64,000 nt of DNA from CAZVCG01 sp964649675 (lineage in GTDB: Bacteria > Pseudomonadota > Alphaproteobacteria > UBA9219), in assembly GCA_964649675.1 (NCBI GenBank), contig CAZYPX010000001.1:12266-76265 (forward strand), written 5' to 3'. The position numbers and the translations under genes are program-made. Position 1 is the first letter of the stretch. Each line of letters begins with the position of its first letter. A model generated the notes under the pieces. The model made no database searches. It was not told the DNA's origin and saw only the letters and a list, made by a program, of their open reading frames with translations. Below are positions 36,403-47,506 of the stretch, one piece after another.

Positions 36403-36510
36403 GTGAGTACATTAGATGAAATTTTCCGTGCTCGCGATCCCTATAAAACTGGCATATTTCAATTTACTCCGCTCTTTCGATCCCAATCCCGCGCGACATC
36501 CAGCCCGTAA
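36403..36510 (+). CDS. possible small or truncated ORF at island edge
   Basis: GTG start behind AAGGAAAAAAC, 35 residues (STLDEIFRARDPYKTGIFQF at its start), divergent from the 131-residue gene. The ribosome site and polar, protein-like composition are suggestive. It may be the N-terminus of a gene truncated near the attachment site. No family recognised. Confidence 0.25.
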   Translation: MSTLDEIFRARDPYKTGIFQFTPLFRSQSRATSSP

Positions 36511-36525
36511 CTGATAGACACAAGT

Positions 36526-36631
36526 ATGGGTAAAACATGGGTAAGAATTATGGGAAAAACTGACAATTTCCGATGCATAACGAACAAAAATATGCAAAAA
36601 TATCAAAATTGAGTGGTAAAATAATGGGTTA
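36526..36631 (+). repeat. short ATGGGTAA direct repeats next to the tRNA fragment
   Basis: ATGGGTAA occurs at 36526-36533 and 36537-36544, with variants ATGGGAAA at 36550-36557 and ATGGGTTA at 36624-36631. Tandem short repeats beside a tRNA attachment site are what integrase arm-binding or excisionase sites look like. This stretch has no convincing gene, and the function is inferred only from position. Confidence 0.35.
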
Positions 36632-36640
36632 GGAGACCCG

Positions 36641-36685
36641 TTGACATGGTAGGGGTCACAGGTTCAATCCCTGTCGCACCCACCA
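36641..36685 (+). other. 3' fragment of tRNA-Val(GAC), putative integration (att) site
   Basis: The sequence begins TTGACAT (anticodon loop with GAC). It continues through the 3' anticodon strand GGTAG, the variable region, a perfect T stem-loop (ACAGG-TTCAATC-CCTGT) and the acceptor strand CGCACCC-A-CCA. The bases to the left do not pair to form the 5' half: ACCCG stands where CTACC is expected, and no D arm or GGGTGCG start is found. This is a displaced 3' tRNA end, as left when an element integrates within the anticodon loop. The island would lie to the left and the chromosome to the right. Confidence 0.85.
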
Positions 36686-36830
36686 CTGATTTCATTCGGC
36701 GTTTGTTGGTGATTTTGTCGCCGGGCTTGTTCAGAGTCCGTCTAGCGACTTCATGAAGGACTACAAAGTTTCCGTCTTTTTGACAGGCGTTTGAAGGAGG
36801 GTTTTCTCCTTGCCTTCTCAATAAAGGACG

Positions 36831-36868
36831 GTTTCGGGCTTTTTTATGGGCAAAAAAAGCCCGAAAAC
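36831..36868. terminator. bidirectional Rho-independent terminator downstream of polA
   Basis: Arms GTTTCGGGCTTTTTT (36831-36845) and AAAAAAAGCCCGAAAAC (36852-36868) form a GC-rich hairpin with T tracts in both directions. It lies 60 bases after the polA stop. The rest of 36686-36928 contains a small AAGGAG/CTCCTT hairpin near 36795 and no gene. Confidence 0.75.
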
Positions 36869-36928
36869 GGGCTATGCGACGTATCGTTGGCGCTACTAAA
36901 CAGTCGTGCTTGGCTCAACCTGCGCGTG

Positions 36929-39853
36929 TCAATGCGCCTCGGCCCAGTTTTTGGCGTGCCCCGCTTCGGCCACCAAAGGCACGTTCAATTTCACCGCCGG
37001 AAGCGGCGCGTCCCGCATCACCTTTTTCACCGTCGCTGCCGTGGCCTCGATCTCTTTCAACGGAACCTCGAACACGAGTTCGTCATGCACCTGAAGCAAC
37101 AGCTTTGCCTTCAGCCCATCGGCTTCCAGAGCGGGAGGCACGCGGATCATCGCGCGTTTCATGATGTCCGCCGCCGTGCCCTGAATGGGCGCGTTGATCG
37201 CTTGCCGCTCGGCGGCATTCCGGCGCACCGCCGTCTTTTCGTGGATTCCGGCGATATGCACACGCCGACCGAACAGCGTTTCGACAAAGCCGTGCTGCCG
37301 CGCGAAGGCCTTCGTTGCCTCCATCCAGTCGCGCAGTTCGTGGAAACGGTCGAGGTATTGGCGGATGAACTCCGCCGCCTCGCCTGGTGTCGTGCCGATC
37401 TGTTTCGCCAGCCCGAACCCGCTGATGCCGTAAATGATGCCGAAATTGATGGCCTTGGCCTGACGGCGTTTTTCCGGTGTCATATCTTTCAGCGGAATGT
37501 CAAAAACCTGGCTGGCGGTGATGGCGTGAATGTCCGCGCCGTCATGAAACGCCTGAATGAGCGCCTCTACGCCCGCCATTTCAGCCGCCAAGCGCATCTC
37601 GATCTGCGAATAATCGACCGACATTAATTCATAACCATCGGCGGCGACGAACGCGCGGCGGATCGCGCGGCCATCCTCCGTGCGGATGGGTATGTTCTGC
37701 AAATTGGGGGCGGTCGACGACAAGCGGCCCGTGGCCGCGCCCACCATCGAGTACGACGTGTGCACGCGGCCCGTTTTGGGGTCGATCTGCTCCGGCAGCG
37801 CATCGGTGTAGGTGGATTTCAGCTTGGAAAGGCCGCGCCAATCCAACACTTTGGCCACAACCTCAGGCCCTTGCTCAGCCAGCGGCTCAAGGACATCGAC
37901 GCTAGTGGAATACGAGCCCGTTTTGCCTTTGCTGCCGCCCTGTAAGCCCATCTCTCCGAACAAAACGTCGCCCAATTGCTTGGGCGAGCCGACGTTGAAC
38001 GGATGGCCCGCGAGTTTGTGAATTTCTTCTTCCAAGGCTTGCAAGCGCTTGGCAAGGCCGCCGCTTTGGGCCTTCAGTATGGCGGGGTCTATCCGCACGC
38101 CCGCGCGTTCCATGGCGGCTACCACGGGAATCAAGGGCTTTTCGATCCGCTCGTAAACGCGGGTTACATGCTGTTGCGCCACAAGCGGCTTAAGCAGCGT
38201 CCACAAGCGCAGGGTATAGTCCGCGTCTTCGGCGGCATAGTCGGTTGCCTTATCCAGCGGCACGCGGTCGAAAGTGATGCGGTTGCGGCCCGTTCCGGTC
38301 ATGTCATCGAACGAGATCATCTTGTGCTGGAGGTGCTTAAGGGCCAGTTCGTCCAGTCCATGTCCGTGAAGGCCTGCGCCCAGCGCGTACGACATCAAAA
38401 TCGTGTCGTCGTATGAAATTATTTCAAGCCCAAACTGCCCTAAAACTTGCATGTCGAACTTGAGGTTGTGCGCTATCTTTAGGATGGCGGGATCAGCCAA
38501 CAACGCCTTCAAACCGTTGATAAGTTCCGCGGGCTTGATCTGGCGCGGGGGCTTGCTCTCGTCTGAAAAAAGCCCTTCGCCTCCTGTGCTGGAGGGATCG
38601 ACGTGACCGACAGGAACATAACAGGCTTTGCCGGGTTTTATGGCCAGCGATACGCCCACAAGTTGCGTGGTGGAGGGAGTTAGCGAGGTCGTCTCGGTGT
38701 CGAAGGCGACGAAGCCCTGCTCATGCGCCGCATCAATCCACCAGCGCAACCTCTTGGTATCCTGAACAACTTCGTAATCGCGATCCTCGTGGCTCAGCAT
38801 CTTTTGGAGCGCGGCATGGGACTCGCGATCGTAAGGGTTCGCGCCCATGCCAAGGTAGTCGGACACACGGCGCAGTTGCGCCGGTTGGGCTTGGTGAATT
38901 TCGGGAGTTTTGAGCGGCTCTTTTGCCGGTATCGGCGATTCTTTTGCAGGCCCTAAACCGCATTCTTCGACATCGCCTGTGGCAAGGCCTTTTTGCTCGA
39001 TCCGCGCGAGGATGGAGCGGAAACCCTGAGTTTCCAGAAAGCTTTTCAGGCCGTCGAGGTGATCGGGCCGCGCCACCAGTTCATTGAGCGGCATAGGCAG
39101 CGGGGCCTTGTCGGTCAACGTCACCAGTTTTTTGGAAATGCGGGCCTGCTCGGCGAACTCGGTAAGCGCTTCACGGCGTTTGGGCTGCCTGATCTCGCTT
39201 GCCTTGGCGAGCAAGGTTTCCAGATCGCCGTATTCGTTGATGAGTTGGGCCGCCGTTTTTACCCCGATTCCGGGGACGCCGGGGATGTTGTCGGTGCTGT
39301 CGCCCGCCAAAGCCTGAACGTCGATGACCTTCGACGGCATCACGCCGAACTTGGCCTCGACTTCCTTGTGGCCGATGGGTGTGGCTTTCATGGGGTCGAA
39401 CATCTCGATCCCCGGGCGGACCAGCTGCATCAAGTCCTTATCAGTCCCGACGATGCGCACGTTCCGCCCATGCGCCAAGGCTTCCGTGGCATACGAGGCG
39501 ATCAGGTCGTCGGCCTCATAGCCCTGCAGCTCCAGCGCGGGAATTCCATAGGCTCTCGTGGCCTCGCGGATCAGCGGAAACTGGGGGATCAGCTCGGGCG
39601 GCGGCGGCGGCCTGTGGGCCTTATAGTCGGGGTAGATGTCGTTGCGGAAGGTCTTCCTTTCCGCGTCAAAAATCACAGCGATGTGCGCAGCCTTAAGGTC
39701 AGTAAGCAGCTTTTGCAGCATGTTGCAAAAGCCATAGACCGCGTTGACAGGCGTGCCGTCGGCTCGCGTCATGGGCGGCAGGGCATGAAAAGCCCGAAAG
39801 ATAAAGCCGGAGCCATCAACAAGGTACAAAGTTTCGGAATGAGCGGGGTTCAT
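36929..39853 (-). CDS. polA: DNA polymerase I
   Basis: 974 residues, usual for alphaproteobacterial Pol I. The N-terminal 5'-3' exonuclease begins LYLVDGSGFIFRAFHALPP. The 3'-5' exonuclease keeps its acidic residues (VAFDTETTSL, HNLKFDMQVL, AAEDADYTLRL), so proofreading is probably active. The polymerase has VDYSQIEMRLAAE, RRQAKAINFGIIYG and LLQVHDELVFEVP. It fills gaps and removes primers in repair and replication. It marks the chromosomal side of the island boundary and ends near a strong terminator. Confidence 0.97.
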   Translation of the reverse strand: MNPAHSETLYLVDGSGFIFRAFHALPPMTRADGTPVNAVYGFCNMLQKLLTDLKAAHIAVIFDAERKTFRNDIYPDYKAHRPPPPPELIPQFPLIREATRAYGIPALELQGYEADDLIASYATEALAHGRNVRIVGTDKDLMQLVRPGIEMFDPMKATPIGHKEVEAKFGVMPSKVIDVQALAGDSTDNIPGVPGIGVKTAAQLINEYGDLETLLAKASEIRQPKRREALTEFAEQARISKKLVTLTDKAPLPMPLNELVARPDHLDGLKSFLETQGFRSILARIEQKGLATGDVEECGLGPAKESPIPAKEPLKTPEIHQAQPAQLRRVSDYLGMGANPYDRESHAALQKMLSHEDRDYEVVQDTKRLRWWIDAAHEQGFVAFDTETTSLTPSTTQLVGVSLAIKPGKACYVPVGHVDPSSTGGEGLFSDESKPPRQIKPAELINGLKALLADPAILKIAHNLKFDMQVLGQFGLEIISYDDTILMSYALGAGLHGHGLDELALKHLQHKMISFDDMTGTGRNRITFDRVPLDKATDYAAEDADYTLRLWTLLKPLVAQQHVTRVYERIEKPLIPVVAAMERAGVRIDPAILKAQSGGLAKRLQALEEEIHKLAGHPFNVGSPKQLGDVLFGEMGLQGGSKGKTGSYSTSVDVLEPLAEQGPEVVAKVLDWRGLSKLKSTYTDALPEQIDPKTGRVHTSYSMVGAATGRLSSTAPNLQNIPIRTEDGRAIRRAFVAADGYELMSVDYSQIEMRLAAEMAGVEALIQAFHDGADIHAITASQVFDIPLKDMTPEKRRQAKAINFGIIYGISGFGLAKQIGTTPGEAAEFIRQYLDRFHELRDWMEATKAFARQHGFVETLFGRRVHIAGIHEKTAVRRNAAERQAINAPIQGTAADIMKRAMIRVPPALEADGLKAKLLLQVHDELVFEVPLKEIEATAATVKKVMRDAPLPAVKLNVPLVAEAGHAKNWAEAH

Positions 39854-39941
39854 GAGCCCATTCTGGCAGGAACAAAGGGGTGGGGCTAGGGGTTACTGTC
39901 TTGTATGGACACGACGTTAATTCGTGTTTTAGTGTCGTGAC

Positions 39942-40520
39942 ATGGGTACGATTTTCGCCGAAACCGACCGCCTTCGCTTGCGCGCTCTTGAAAAACGCGA
40001 CCTGCCGCGCTTTCCCGAATTCCTCAATGACTGGGATGTCGTGAAATGGTTGGCGCGCGTTCCCTATCCTTACAGCATGGATGACGCCATGTGGTGGTTC
40101 GATCATATCCAAGAAGCCTATCGCAAGAACCAATCGGAATTTTTTGTCATCGCCAGCAAAGAAGATGTGCTTATGGGCGCGCTTGGCTTTCATGCGCTTA
40201 CCCTGTCCGAGCCAAAAGAGGGCGAACTTGAAATCGGCTATTGGTTGGCTAAACCTTATTGGGGAAGCGGCTTGATGAGTGAAGCGGTGACCGCTGCATT
40301 GCCGCTCGTGTTTGCGCGCCCCGAAATTACAAAACTTACGTCATTCACCGATCCCGACAATCAAGCCTCGCAAAACGTGTTGCGTAAATCAGGCTTGCGC
40401 TATCTCGGCATTCATCCCTGCACAGCAAAAGGCCGTCTTCGCGGCAGCGATACCGCCACGCTTTGGGAAATGACGCGGGAGGATTACCTCACCAATTTCC
40501 CCACAACCTGCGCGGTGTAG
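39942..40520 (+). CDS. GNAT-family N-acetyltransferase (RimJ/RimL-like)
   Basis: 192 residues with the RimJ-type pattern: an LRLRALEKRDLP start, WWFDHIQEAY, GYWLAKPYWGSGLMSEAV (acetyl-CoA loop, about 105-122) and NQASQNVLRKSGLRYLG. It probably acetylates a protein N-terminus or a small amine. It is divergent from polA and its 3' end overlaps hrcA by 37 bases tail to tail. Substrate unknown. Confidence 0.82.
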   Translation: MGTIFAETDRLRLRALEKRDLPRFPEFLNDWDVVKWLARVPYPYSMDDAMWWFDHIQEAYRKNQSEFFVIASKEDVLMGALGFHALTLSEPKEGELEIGYWLAKPYWGSGLMSEAVTAALPLVFARPEITKLTSFTDPDNQASQNVLRKSGLRYLGIHPCTAKGRLRGSDTATLWEMTREDYLTNFPTTCAV

Positions 40521-41518
40521 TCGACCATCGGGATGATGCGGGCGTAGTTCATGCGCACGGGACCGATGACGCCGATGGCGCCGATCACGTGTTCCTGACG
40601 GTTTTTATAAGGCGCGACGATCACGCTGCAGCCCGCATTGGCGAACAGAGCGTTTTCCGCACCGATGAAAATCTGCACACCTTCCGCGCCTTGCGTGGCT
40701 TGGAGCAAACGAGCCATAGCTTCCTCGGTTTCCAGTGCATCGAACAACTGACGCACGCGTTCGACATCGGCCAAGGCGTTCACATCTTCGAGCAAGCGCG
40801 CCTGACCGCGAATGAGAAGCTGCCCCGCGCCTTGCTGGCCCGACCAAACGGCAAGGCCCGCCTCGATCAGCTTGCGCGTGAGTTCATCAATCTCGGCGCG
40901 GCGTTGGTTCATATCGTTTTCGATGTCGCGCTGAACTTCGGCTAGATTGCGTCCCGCAAGCTGGCGGTTCAGATAATTCGCCGCCATCGTGAGCGTGCCC
41001 GCATCAAGGCCGAGCGGCGCTTCGATCACGCGGTTTTCGACAAGCCCGTCTTCAGTCACAAGAATAACGAGAACGCGGCCTGGCGAAAGATTCACAAACT
41101 CTATCTGACGCAAAGGTCGATCCATCTTCGGCGCAAGCACAAGGCCCGCGCATGATGACAAGCCCGCCAGCGCGTTCGTGGCATTCGCCAATACATCGGC
41201 GAGATTTTTGCCTTGCGCGGCGCATTGAGCCTCGATGTTTTTCTTTTCATCCGCCGCAAGGTCGCCGACTTCCAGCAAGCCATCGACGAAAAAGCGCAGG
41301 CCCCTATCGGTAGGCACGCGGCCCGCCGAAATGTGCGGCGCGTGGAGCAGGCCATGGCCTTCCAACTCGGCCATCACGTGGCGGATGCTAGCGGGCGAGA
41401 GCGTCATGCCCAAGCGTTCGGCAACCGCGCGCGAGCCGACTGGCTCGCCCGTCGACATGTAGGCGTCGACGATTTGTTTCAAAACGTCGCGCGAACGTTG
41501 GTTGAGGGTGGAGAACAT
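40484..41518 (-). CDS. hrcA: heat-inducible transcription repressor HrcA
   Basis: 344 residues. The N-terminal winged HTH (LNQRSRDVLKQIVDAYMSTG EPVGSRAVAE) and GRVPTDRGLRFFVDGLLE are HrcA signatures. HrcA binds CIRCE elements to repress groESL and dnaK operons. No grpE or dnaK follows in this window, and no CIRCE repeat is seen upstream of this gene. No typical ribosome site precedes the ATG. Confidence 0.93.
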   Translation of the reverse strand: MFSTLNQRSRDVLKQIVDAYMSTGEPVGSRAVAERLGMTLSPASIRHVMAELEGHGLLHAPHISAGRVPTDRGLRFFVDGLLEVGDLAADEKKNIEAQCAAQGKNLADVLANATNALAGLSSCAGLVLAPKMDRPLRQIEFVNLSPGRVLVILVTEDGLVENRVIEAPLGLDAGTLTMAANYLNRQLAGRNLAEVQRDIENDMNQRRAEIDELTRKLIEAGLAVWSGQQGAGQLLIRGQARLLEDVNALADVERVRQLFDALETEEAMARLLQATQGAEGVQIFIGAENALFANAGCSVIVAPYKNRQEHVIGAIGVIGPVRMNYARIIPMVDYTAQVVGKLVR

Positions 41519-41708
41519 GGGGGGATGTTAGGATAGAAAGGCTTGTTTGGTCAAAAGGGCCTTTCCTTTGCAATCATCCCCGTTATTCTCCTTCGCCGAG
41601 GCAAAGGAGGACATGTGCCGTAAAAACCCTGCGAAGCTTTCGTATAGTAGGGAAACGTGGGTTCAGTGGCGCCGGGTTACTGTTCTTGCGGGAAAGCCAT
41701 CAATCGCT

Positions 41709-43523
<1,815 letters not shown>

Positions 43524-43555
43524 TTTGCGTCCCTTGTCTTTTCCTAAGTTTTCTA

Positions 43556-44224
43556 TCAGCCTGAAAAATATCCCCTAACGCCGGCGACAAGCGCCCAAAC
43601 CGCCAACGGGGTCAAAGCAACGGCGGTGACGCGGTTGATTAAAACCACCGCCCCCTCGGTGAAATGGCGTCGGATCAACGCTGTTCCACCGCTCAACAAA
43701 AACCACCACAAAGACGAACCCAGAAAAATGCCACCGACGATGATGGCCGCTTCCTTACGGCCCTGCAAGCCTCCGAATGTCGCAACGACAGCCATAACGC
43801 CGAAAAGCGTCGCGGGGTTAGTAATGGTGATCAGAAAGCTGCTGACCATAGCTTTAGCAAGACCTGTAACTTTAACGCCAAGTTTGGCTAATCGCTTTTC
43901 CTCAACATCTTCAGGCTCAGGCTGGCGCGGCTTGTCACGCCAAGTGTGCCAAGCGATGAAAAGCAAAAAAGCCCCGCCGACAATATAAATCGGGTGAGTG
44001 TGGTTCCGTATAATTTCCATAATTGCCGCAAGAGCAAATGCGGCAACCGCGCTAAAAAGAGCGTCCGCAAAAGCCGCACCGAATCCCGTTGCAAACCCAG
44101 CCATCATGCCTTTTTGAAGGGTGCGGCGGATGCAAAGCAAACCGACCGGACCGACCGGAGCCGCCACCATAATCCCCAGCATGATGCCACGGTATAAAAC
44201 GCCAATTTCGTCAAACAGACTCAA
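43556..44224 (-). CDS. LysE/RhtB-family amino-acid exporter
   Basis: 222 residues with six predicted membrane helices. The family opening GIMLGIMVAAPVGPVGLLCI and the later ITNPATLFGVMAVVA fit LysE/RhtB exporters, which remove amino acids or similar solutes. The start is a TTG behind TGAGGTAATT. It lies 32 bases downstream of typA on the same strand and could be partly co-transcribed. Substrate not predictable. Confidence 0.85.
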   Translation of the reverse strand: MSLFDEIGVLYRGIMLGIMVAAPVGPVGLLCIRRTLQKGMMAGFATGFGAAFADALFSAVAAFALAAIMEIIRNHTHPIYIVGGAFLLFIAWHTWRDKPRQPEPEDVEEKRLAKLGVKVTGLAKAMVSSFLITITNPATLFGVMAVVATFGGLQGRKEAAIIVGGIFLGSSLWWFLLSGGTALIRRHFTEGAVVLINRVTAVALTPLAVWALVAGVRGYFSG

Positions 44225-44461
44225 AATTACCTCAGGGTTCCGTCTTTATCGCTGGGAGCTTATGACATTATTGCGTAGGGATCGCAAGATAGCAGCCTTT
44301 CATGGTTTATTACGTGTTTTCCTATGGAATTCCTTATGTTTCAAGCGACTCGCCCCCATCGTTGCACAAGCCAAATAACATTAATGGGCCGGAGAGCGCA
44401 AAGGCCCTGTCCGGGAAAATGTCTTTTCTTCTCTTCTGTGGCTCAACCTTTTGCGTTTCGC

Positions 44462-44487
44462 AGATAAAAAAGCCGTGGACTTTTTAT
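44462..44487 (-). terminator. Rho-independent terminator after ybdK
   Basis: Right at the ybdK stop the minus strand reads TAAAAAG-TCCACGG-CTTTTTTA, a hairpin whose arms are A and T tracts. The remaining 44225-44461 gap shows only a GGGCC/GGCCC hairpin near 44385 and no gene. Confidence 0.55.
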
Positions 44488-45737
44488 CCGGCTGCGGTCT
44501 TTGGTCCAAGAGCGTTTGTTATCGCTTCGAGTTTTTCCCACAACGGTGTCTGCGCGGCGAATTCGGCGCAGTTGAACCTGGCGACTTCTTCAAGGCTTTG
44601 CGTTGCCTCCCAAAGCCGTTGTTGCCTTTTGGCGCTGTTCCCACGCTCTAATATATTCTCAAGCATCTTCATGTGCGGCTCATAACCGAGTTTTTTGGTG
44701 ATGTTTTCGACACGTGAAGCCCAGCTTTTTATATCGTCGCAAAGAGGCGTAGTGTCGCCTTGGTTGTTCATAACAAGCCGCGCATCCAGGCCATAGCGCA
44801 TGGTGCGCCATTTGTTTTCACGCGAGCGCCATACATTTGGCCGCGGCATTTCGTCGATCCAACTTTGGTGTTCGTCAAACCAGTGCGCCAAAAGATGAAC
44901 AAAGGCGACGATGGCCATGCCCTCGGTTATGGTGGAAGGCTGGTCACAAACCCTGATCTCGAGCGTACCGTAATTGGGCGAAGGCCGTAGATCCCACCAC
45001 AAATCCTTAAGTTTATGGATCGAGCCGGCGCGAAACAGAGCGCGGCATAACTGGACGTAGCCCTGCCAATCCTGAAAGTAATAAGGCGATCCGGAAATAG
45101 GCATGGATTCCGCCACGGTCGGCCGCATGGAAGCAAGCCCCGTAAAAACGCCTTCCTCAAAAGGCGAGCTGGCGCTAAGCGCGATCAGATGCGGCAGGAA
45201 GTGCATAAAGAAGTTGTTGTAGCGGACACACTCTTCCGCGTCCTTCATGCCCAAATGAATGTGCATGCCCAGCGCGCCAAAACGCGTGCGTAAAATCTGC
45301 CGTTCTTCGGTCAGCCGGAAATAGCGCTCGTTCTGTGTGCTGACCGTGTCGGCCTGTTTGATGGTCGGAGGTCTGCCGGTTCCCGTCAACAAAAGCTCGC
45401 GTTTTTCGCAAGCCTGCGACAGTTTGGCTATTTCCTGCATGATTTGAGATTCGGTCTCGCCAACGGTCTCGCCAATGGCCGATGTGACTTCAACCATGTG
45501 CTGTAAGCCCTCTTCCTTAATGTAAGGGGAAGCCAAAGTGCCAACGATATCGGGTCCAACGTTGGCCGGCAAAAGGGTTTTATGGTCAAGCAAGCCCAGC
45601 TCGAACTCTACCCCTAGCGTCAAATGCTTGCTTGCCGCGAAAACAAGTTGATCGTCGATTTCCTTAAATTGACGCCGTTCGTTGGTGTTGCGCTTTTTCG
45701 CATCGAACAAATTGGTTAACCACTTGACGACAGCCAA
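44484..45737 (-). CDS. ybdK: YbdK-type carboxylate-amine ligase (GCS2 family)
   Basis: 417 residues. GVEFELGLLDH (about 42), VEVTSAIGET, GALGMHIHLGMKD (about 160) and GTLEIRVCDQPST are the conserved GCS2/YbdK motifs. The family has weak glutamate-cysteine ligase activity or joins unknown partners. The start is TTG behind AGAGGT. The protein resembles, distantly, the island gene at 26229, which may help define that one. Confidence 0.88.
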   Translation of the reverse strand: MAVVKWLTNLFDAKKRNTNERRQFKEIDDQLVFAASKHLTLGVEFELGLLDHKTLLPANVGPDIVGTLASPYIKEEGLQHMVEVTSAIGETVGETESQIMQEIAKLSQACEKRELLLTGTGRPPTIKQADTVSTQNERYFRLTEERQILRTRFGALGMHIHLGMKDAEECVRYNNFFMHFLPHLIALSASSPFEEGVFTGLASMRPTVAESMPISGSPYYFQDWQGYVQLCRALFRAGSIHKLKDLWWDLRPSPNYGTLEIRVCDQPSTITEGMAIVAFVHLLAHWFDEHQSWIDEMPRPNVWRSRENKWRTMRYGLDARLVMNNQGDTTPLCDDIKSWASRVENITKKLGYEPHMKMLENILERGNSAKRQQRLWEATQSLEEVARFNCAEFAAQTPLWEKLEAITNALGPKTAAG

Positions 45738-45880
45738 AACCGACCTCTTCTGTGTTGTTGACGTGAATTTGCAAAAGGAGCGTTGATTTTTAGCAAAAAA
45801 ATCCTGAAACGAGAAACAATTTCGCTTTCATGCGCGGAAGGCACTAAAATTGCTTGTTATTTTTCTCTGTCTCAAGATCG

Positions 45881-46348
45881 CTAATAAGACGAATTCCGCA
45901 TTAAACAGTTTCTCACCGCATAGGCGCATTGCTCGTCTTCGGTTAGAAACCCTCCGGTAGGGCCGCTGTAATTCACCCTTTTTACAAGGCTTTTTTCAAA
46001 AATCACGTGTACGGCGCAAAAGCGGCGCTCGCTTACATCGCCGCCAAACGACAAGCTTTCACCAAGCGCATCCCAAAAATTCCCAGTCGGCCGCCCCCGC
46101 CGGTTAAAGGACGTTACGGTTCGCGTCCGCTCGATCCTCCCGTTACCAGAATCATAGGCCCAGACCTCAAGGCCACCCTCTTTTCCTTTGCGCTTGGGAA
46201 TTCCCATGCAGGCAAAAACCTGTTCTTTCGTCATGCCAAGCATAAGCTGTTGGGCCGTTTCGGAGTCTTGCGCTCGTTGAACGGCGCAGGCGGAGACAAA
46301 CAACAGGAAAAGGGCGATGCAAGGAGATTTCATGCGATTTTTCTTCAT
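45881..46348 (-). CDS. BamE/SmpA-like lipoprotein
   Basis: 155-residue precursor with signal and lipobox FVSAC. The mature part begins QQLMLGMTKEQVFACMGIPK, then VWAYDSG, the BamE/SmpA-like fold pattern. Extra Cys residues near the C-terminus (EDEQCAYAVRNCLM) could form a disulphide. Start choice between 46348 and an internal ATG at 46333 is open. It is divergent from the PilT-like gene. Confidence 0.75.
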   Translation of the reverse strand: MKKNRMKSPCIALFLLFVSACAVQRAQDSETAQQLMLGMTKEQVFACMGIPKRKGKEGGLEVWAYDSGNGRIERTRTVTSFNRRGRPTGNFWDALGESLSFGGDVSERRFCAVHVIFEKSLVKRVNYSGPTGGFLTEDEQCAYAVRNCLMRNSSY

Positions 46349-46510
46349 ACGGGACGGGGCTTTGTGCTTGATGAATTCGGCCTGTTCAAAAAGAGCGTCA
46401 TGGGACGCTTTTCCTTTTTATAATATTAGACTCACACGGCGCGTCTTGCCAACAGGCAGAATCGCCGCAATACTGAACCCGTCTTGTTGGCACCAAAGAT
46501 AAAGGCCTGA

Positions 46511-47500
46511 ATGACACAGCCGGATAAACGCGAGGCCTATGACCCGGAAAACACATGGCTCCATGATCTTGATTTCGTGGATATGTACGTTTCCCTGTAT
46601 CGTGACTTTCCAAGTTACTGCCAAGTCATAGAACCCGACGCCTTTTCAGTAATTACGCGACATGTGCCGCAATCATATCAAGCCGATATTCGCCAATTGC
46701 GCCACGAACTGGAAATGGCGCTTGAGGGCCGCGAGGAAGCCAGCATCCTTTATGATGGCTTACGTCTGCGCGCGAGCAAAATTGTCACCACACGGGGTGA
46801 AACGTGGGTCGCGTTGCGTCGCGTTGCGGATAGGCCGCCCTTGATCGAAAGTTTGGGCTTCACCATCCCCATTACGCAATTGCTCCGTGAATTGGGAAGG
46901 CGCGAAGGACTCGTCCTCGTTTGCGGAGGGACGGGTCAAGGCAAGACCACCACGGCCAGCGCGCTGCTTTATGATTATCTCAATCGCTTTGGCGGCCTGG
47001 CGTTTAGCATAGAAGATCCTGTGGAATATCTGCTGGACGGAAGTCATGGCGAGTCGGGCCTCTGTTACCAGGTCGAAGCTCAACACGATGACGATTGGGC
47101 AAAATACTTGAAGCGCGGGTTGCGATGGAATCCCCGTTACATTATGGTCGGCGAGGTGCGCACGCCTCAGGCAGCCAACCAATTGCTGCGCGCAGCGAAT
47201 TCCGGCCATCTGGTGATTACAACGATGCATGCCGGCTCCATTGAGGAAGCGCTGGATGGTCTGTTGCAACTTGCTTTCCAAGCCATCGGCGAGATGGCGC
47301 CGACATTGCTGGCTTCGGGCCTTACGGCGGTCATGCACCAAAGTTTTCTTTCCCACTCGGTCGGAACGCGATTGTACGTCACGGAAAGCGCAAGCCTAGG
47401 AGAACCTGTGCGGGCGCTTATACGCGAACGCCGTATCGGTCAAATCACAACGTTCGTCGATCAGCAGGAAGCACGGAGGGCGCATAAGCCAAGGGGATAG
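46511..47500 (+). CDS. PilT/VirB11-like secretion or retraction ATPase
   Basis: 329 residues. Walker A VCGGTGQGKTTTAS (about 137), an Asp-box-like IEDPVEYLL, Walker B region YIMVGEVRTPQAANQLL and the His-box VITTMHAGSIEEALDGL match PilT/T2SE-type hexameric ATPases. The N-terminal domain is short and atypical. AAAGG precedes the ATG. No pilin, PilB, PilC or secretion gene lies nearby, so the machine it drives is unknown. Confidence 0.82.
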   Translation: MTQPDKREAYDPENTWLHDLDFVDMYVSLYRDFPSYCQVIEPDAFSVITRHVPQSYQADIRQLRHELEMALEGREEASILYDGLRLRASKIVTTRGETWVALRRVADRPPLIESLGFTIPITQLLRELGRREGLVLVCGGTGQGKTTTASALLYDYLNRFGGLAFSIEDPVEYLLDGSHGESGLCYQVEAQHDDDWAKYLKRGLRWNPRYIMVGEVRTPQAANQLLRAANSGHLVITTMHAGSIEEALDGLLQLAFQAIGEMAPTLLASGLTAVMHQSFLSHSVGTRLYVTESASLGEPVRALIRERRIGQITTFVDQQEARRAHKPRG

Positions 47501-47506
47501 CAGCGG

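Noticed and set aside
36603..36821. Minus-strand frame with GATGIEPVTPTMST
   Set aside because: It is the antisense of the tRNA-Val fragment and downstream sequence, a well-known spurious translation.
38993..39889. 298-codon plus-strand frame
   Set aside because: Antisense to the exonuclease part of polA.
41519..41708. CIRCE element near hrcA
   Set aside because: No TTAGCACTC-N9-GAGTGCTAA-like repeat is present.
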